This document shows positions 5,423 to 6,308 of a stretch of 6,308 nt of DNA, one piece after another. Each line of letters begins with the position of its first letter. The first letter of the stretch is position 1. The DNA is taken from positions 1-6,308 of the forward strand of contig JAGOBT010000198.1 in NCBI GenBank assembly GCA_017999135.1, written 5' to 3'. The stretch is from Burkholderiaceae bacterium. GTDB lineage: Bacteria > Pseudomonadota > Gammaproteobacteria > Burkholderiales > Burkholderiaceae_C. The translations under genes were made by a program, and so were the position numbers. The notes beneath the pieces are model-generated. The model was not told where the DNA came from. It made no database searches and saw only the letters and a list, made by a program, of their open reading frames with translations.

Positions 5423-6308
5423 CAAGACGCTACTTCGGCACCGACGGCATCCGCGGCACCGTGGGCCAAGCCCCGATCACCCCCGATTTCATGCTGCGGC
5501 TCGGTCACGCGGTCGGCCGTGTGCTGCGCCGCAACATCAAGCGGCCCACGGTGCTGATCGGCAAGGACACCCGCATCTCGGGCTACATGATCGAAAGCGC
5601 GCTCGAGGCCGGCCTGGTGTCGGCCGGCGTCGACACGCTGTTGACCGGCCCGCTGCCCACGCCGGGCGTGGCCTACCTGACCCGCGCATTGCGGCTGGAC
5701 CTGGGCGTGGTGATCAGCGCGTCGCACAACGCCTACCCCGACAACGGCATCAAGTTCTTCTCGGCCAAGGGCGAGAAACTGCCCGACGACTGGGAGAAGG
5801 CGGTCGAGGCCGCGCTCGAGGAAACGCCGCAGTGGGTGGATTCGGCCTCGCTCGGCAAGGCCAGCCGGCTGCGGGATTCCCACGGCCGTTACATCGAGTT
5901 TTGCAAGTCCACCGTCGACAAGGACATGTCGCTGCGCGGCCTGAAGGTGGTGGTCGACGCGGCCCACGGCGCGGCCTACCAGGTGGCGCCCGACGTGTTC
6001 CATGAACTCGGCGCCGAGGTGGTGGCCATCGGCTGCGCGCCCGACGGCACCAACATCAATGACGGTGTGGGCGCCACCGCGCCGCAGGCCCTGGTGGCCG
6101 CCGTGGCCCAGCATGGCGCCGACTACGGCGTGGCGCTGGACGGTGACGCCGACCGGCTGCAGCTGGTCGACCGCAACGGCCGGCTGTTCAACGGCGACGA
6201 ACTGCTCTACGCGATGGTGATGGACCGCATCGCCCAAGGCCAGCGCGTGCCGGGCGCGGTGGGCACGCTGATGACCAACATGGCGGTGGAACTGGCGCTG
6301 GCCGAGCG
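5419..6308 (+). CDS. glmM: Phosphoglucosamine mutase, N-terminal two thirds (partial)
   Basis: The frame is open from ATG 5419 to the right edge (296 whole codons; E. coli GlmM has 445 residues), so about a third is missing. The N terminus [13 protein letters not shown] is diagnostic for GlmM. The active-site loop [16 protein letters not shown] starts at 99, with phosphoserine S102 at the E. coli position. The metal-binding loop D-G-D-A-D-R is at 241-246. GlmM interconverts glucosamine-6-phosphate and glucosamine-1-phosphate, on the way to UDP-GlcNAc for peptidoglycan and LPS. Its ATG overlaps the folP TGA by 4 bp (ATGA), which points to coupled translation. An AGGGA at 5403-5407, 11 bases upstream, is a distant ribosome site. 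The sugar-binding and C-terminal phosphate-binding domains lie outside the window. Confidence 0.98.
   Translation, partial: MTRRYFGTDGIRGTVGQAPITPDFMLRLGHAVGRVLRRNIKRPTVLIGKDTRISGYMIESALEAGLVSAGVDTLLTGPLPTPGVAYLTRALRLDLGVVISASHNAYPDNGIKFFSAKGEKLPDDWEKAVEAALEETPQWVDSASLGKASRLRDSHGRYIEFCKSTVDKDMSLRGLKVVVDAAHGAAYQVAPDVFHELGAEVVAIGCAPDGTNINDGVGATAPQALVAAVAQHGADYGVALDGDADRLQLVDRNGRLFNGDELLYAMVMDRIAQGQRVPGAVGTLMTNMAVELALAE

Noticed and set aside
4430..6237. Long minus-strand open frames opposite folP and glmM (331 and 406 codons).
   Set aside because: Composition is typical of antisense shadows (His, Gln, Arg, Val rich). They lie over well-conserved genes, have no domain signature and have no ribosome site.
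1..6308. Search for a new defence, mobile or CRISPR-like system.
   Set aside because: All space is occupied by recognised housekeeping genes in a conserved order. No direct-repeat array, transposase, integrase, tRNA or attachment-site duplication is seen, and gaps are all under 200 bp.

Overview
This window is a compact, GC-rich block of chromosomal housekeeping genes from a proteobacterium, most likely a betaproteobacterium of the order Burkholderiales (a Rubrivivax/Leptothrix/Ideonella-like lineage). The placement rests on gene order, codon use and the style of the proteins. The core order greA, yhbY, rlmE, ftsH, folP, glmM, with yhbY reversed and facing away from rlmE, is the same as in E. 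coli. carB directly upstream of greA and a DUF4149 membrane protein gene inserted after greA are typical of Burkholderiales. Genus and species cannot be fixed from the window alone.

Layout: (1) 1-149, the 3' end of carB, followed by a long GC-rich hairpin with a T-rich tail at 166-223. (2) 252-1177, greA and a four-helix DUF4149 membrane protein gene 8 bp apart, running into the convergent yhbY with only 2 bp between stop codons. GC-rich inverted repeats span that junction. (3) 1180-1656 (minus), yhbY, then a 20-bp divergent gap to rlmE (1677-2351, plus) whose AT-rich core reads as a -10 hexamer on both strands. (4) 2352-2547, a regulatory gap with a good sigma-32 (heat-shock) promoter match, then ftsH (2548-4464) starting at GTG behind a strong Shine-Dalgarno, closed by a textbook intrinsic terminator at 4490-4518. 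(5) folP (4559-5422) overlapping glmM (5419 to beyond the window end) by 4 bp as ATGA.

Together the genes cover pyrimidine/arginine precursor synthesis (CarB), transcript elongation rescue (GreA), large ribosomal subunit maturation (YhbY, RlmE), membrane proteolysis and heat-shock control (FtsH), folate synthesis (FolP) and entry into peptidoglycan/LPS precursor synthesis (GlmM). All visible catalytic residues are present and no gene is broken.

I see no mobile element, CRISPR array, tRNA/rRNA gene, phage gene or novel gene system. The points worth a second look are regulatory: the symmetric divergent promoter with a possibly leaderless rlmE, the heat-shock promoter placed in front of ftsH rather than rlmE, a terminator inside the presumed greA leader, and a folP start with neither a visible Shine-Dalgarno nor a clear promoter behind a strong terminator.
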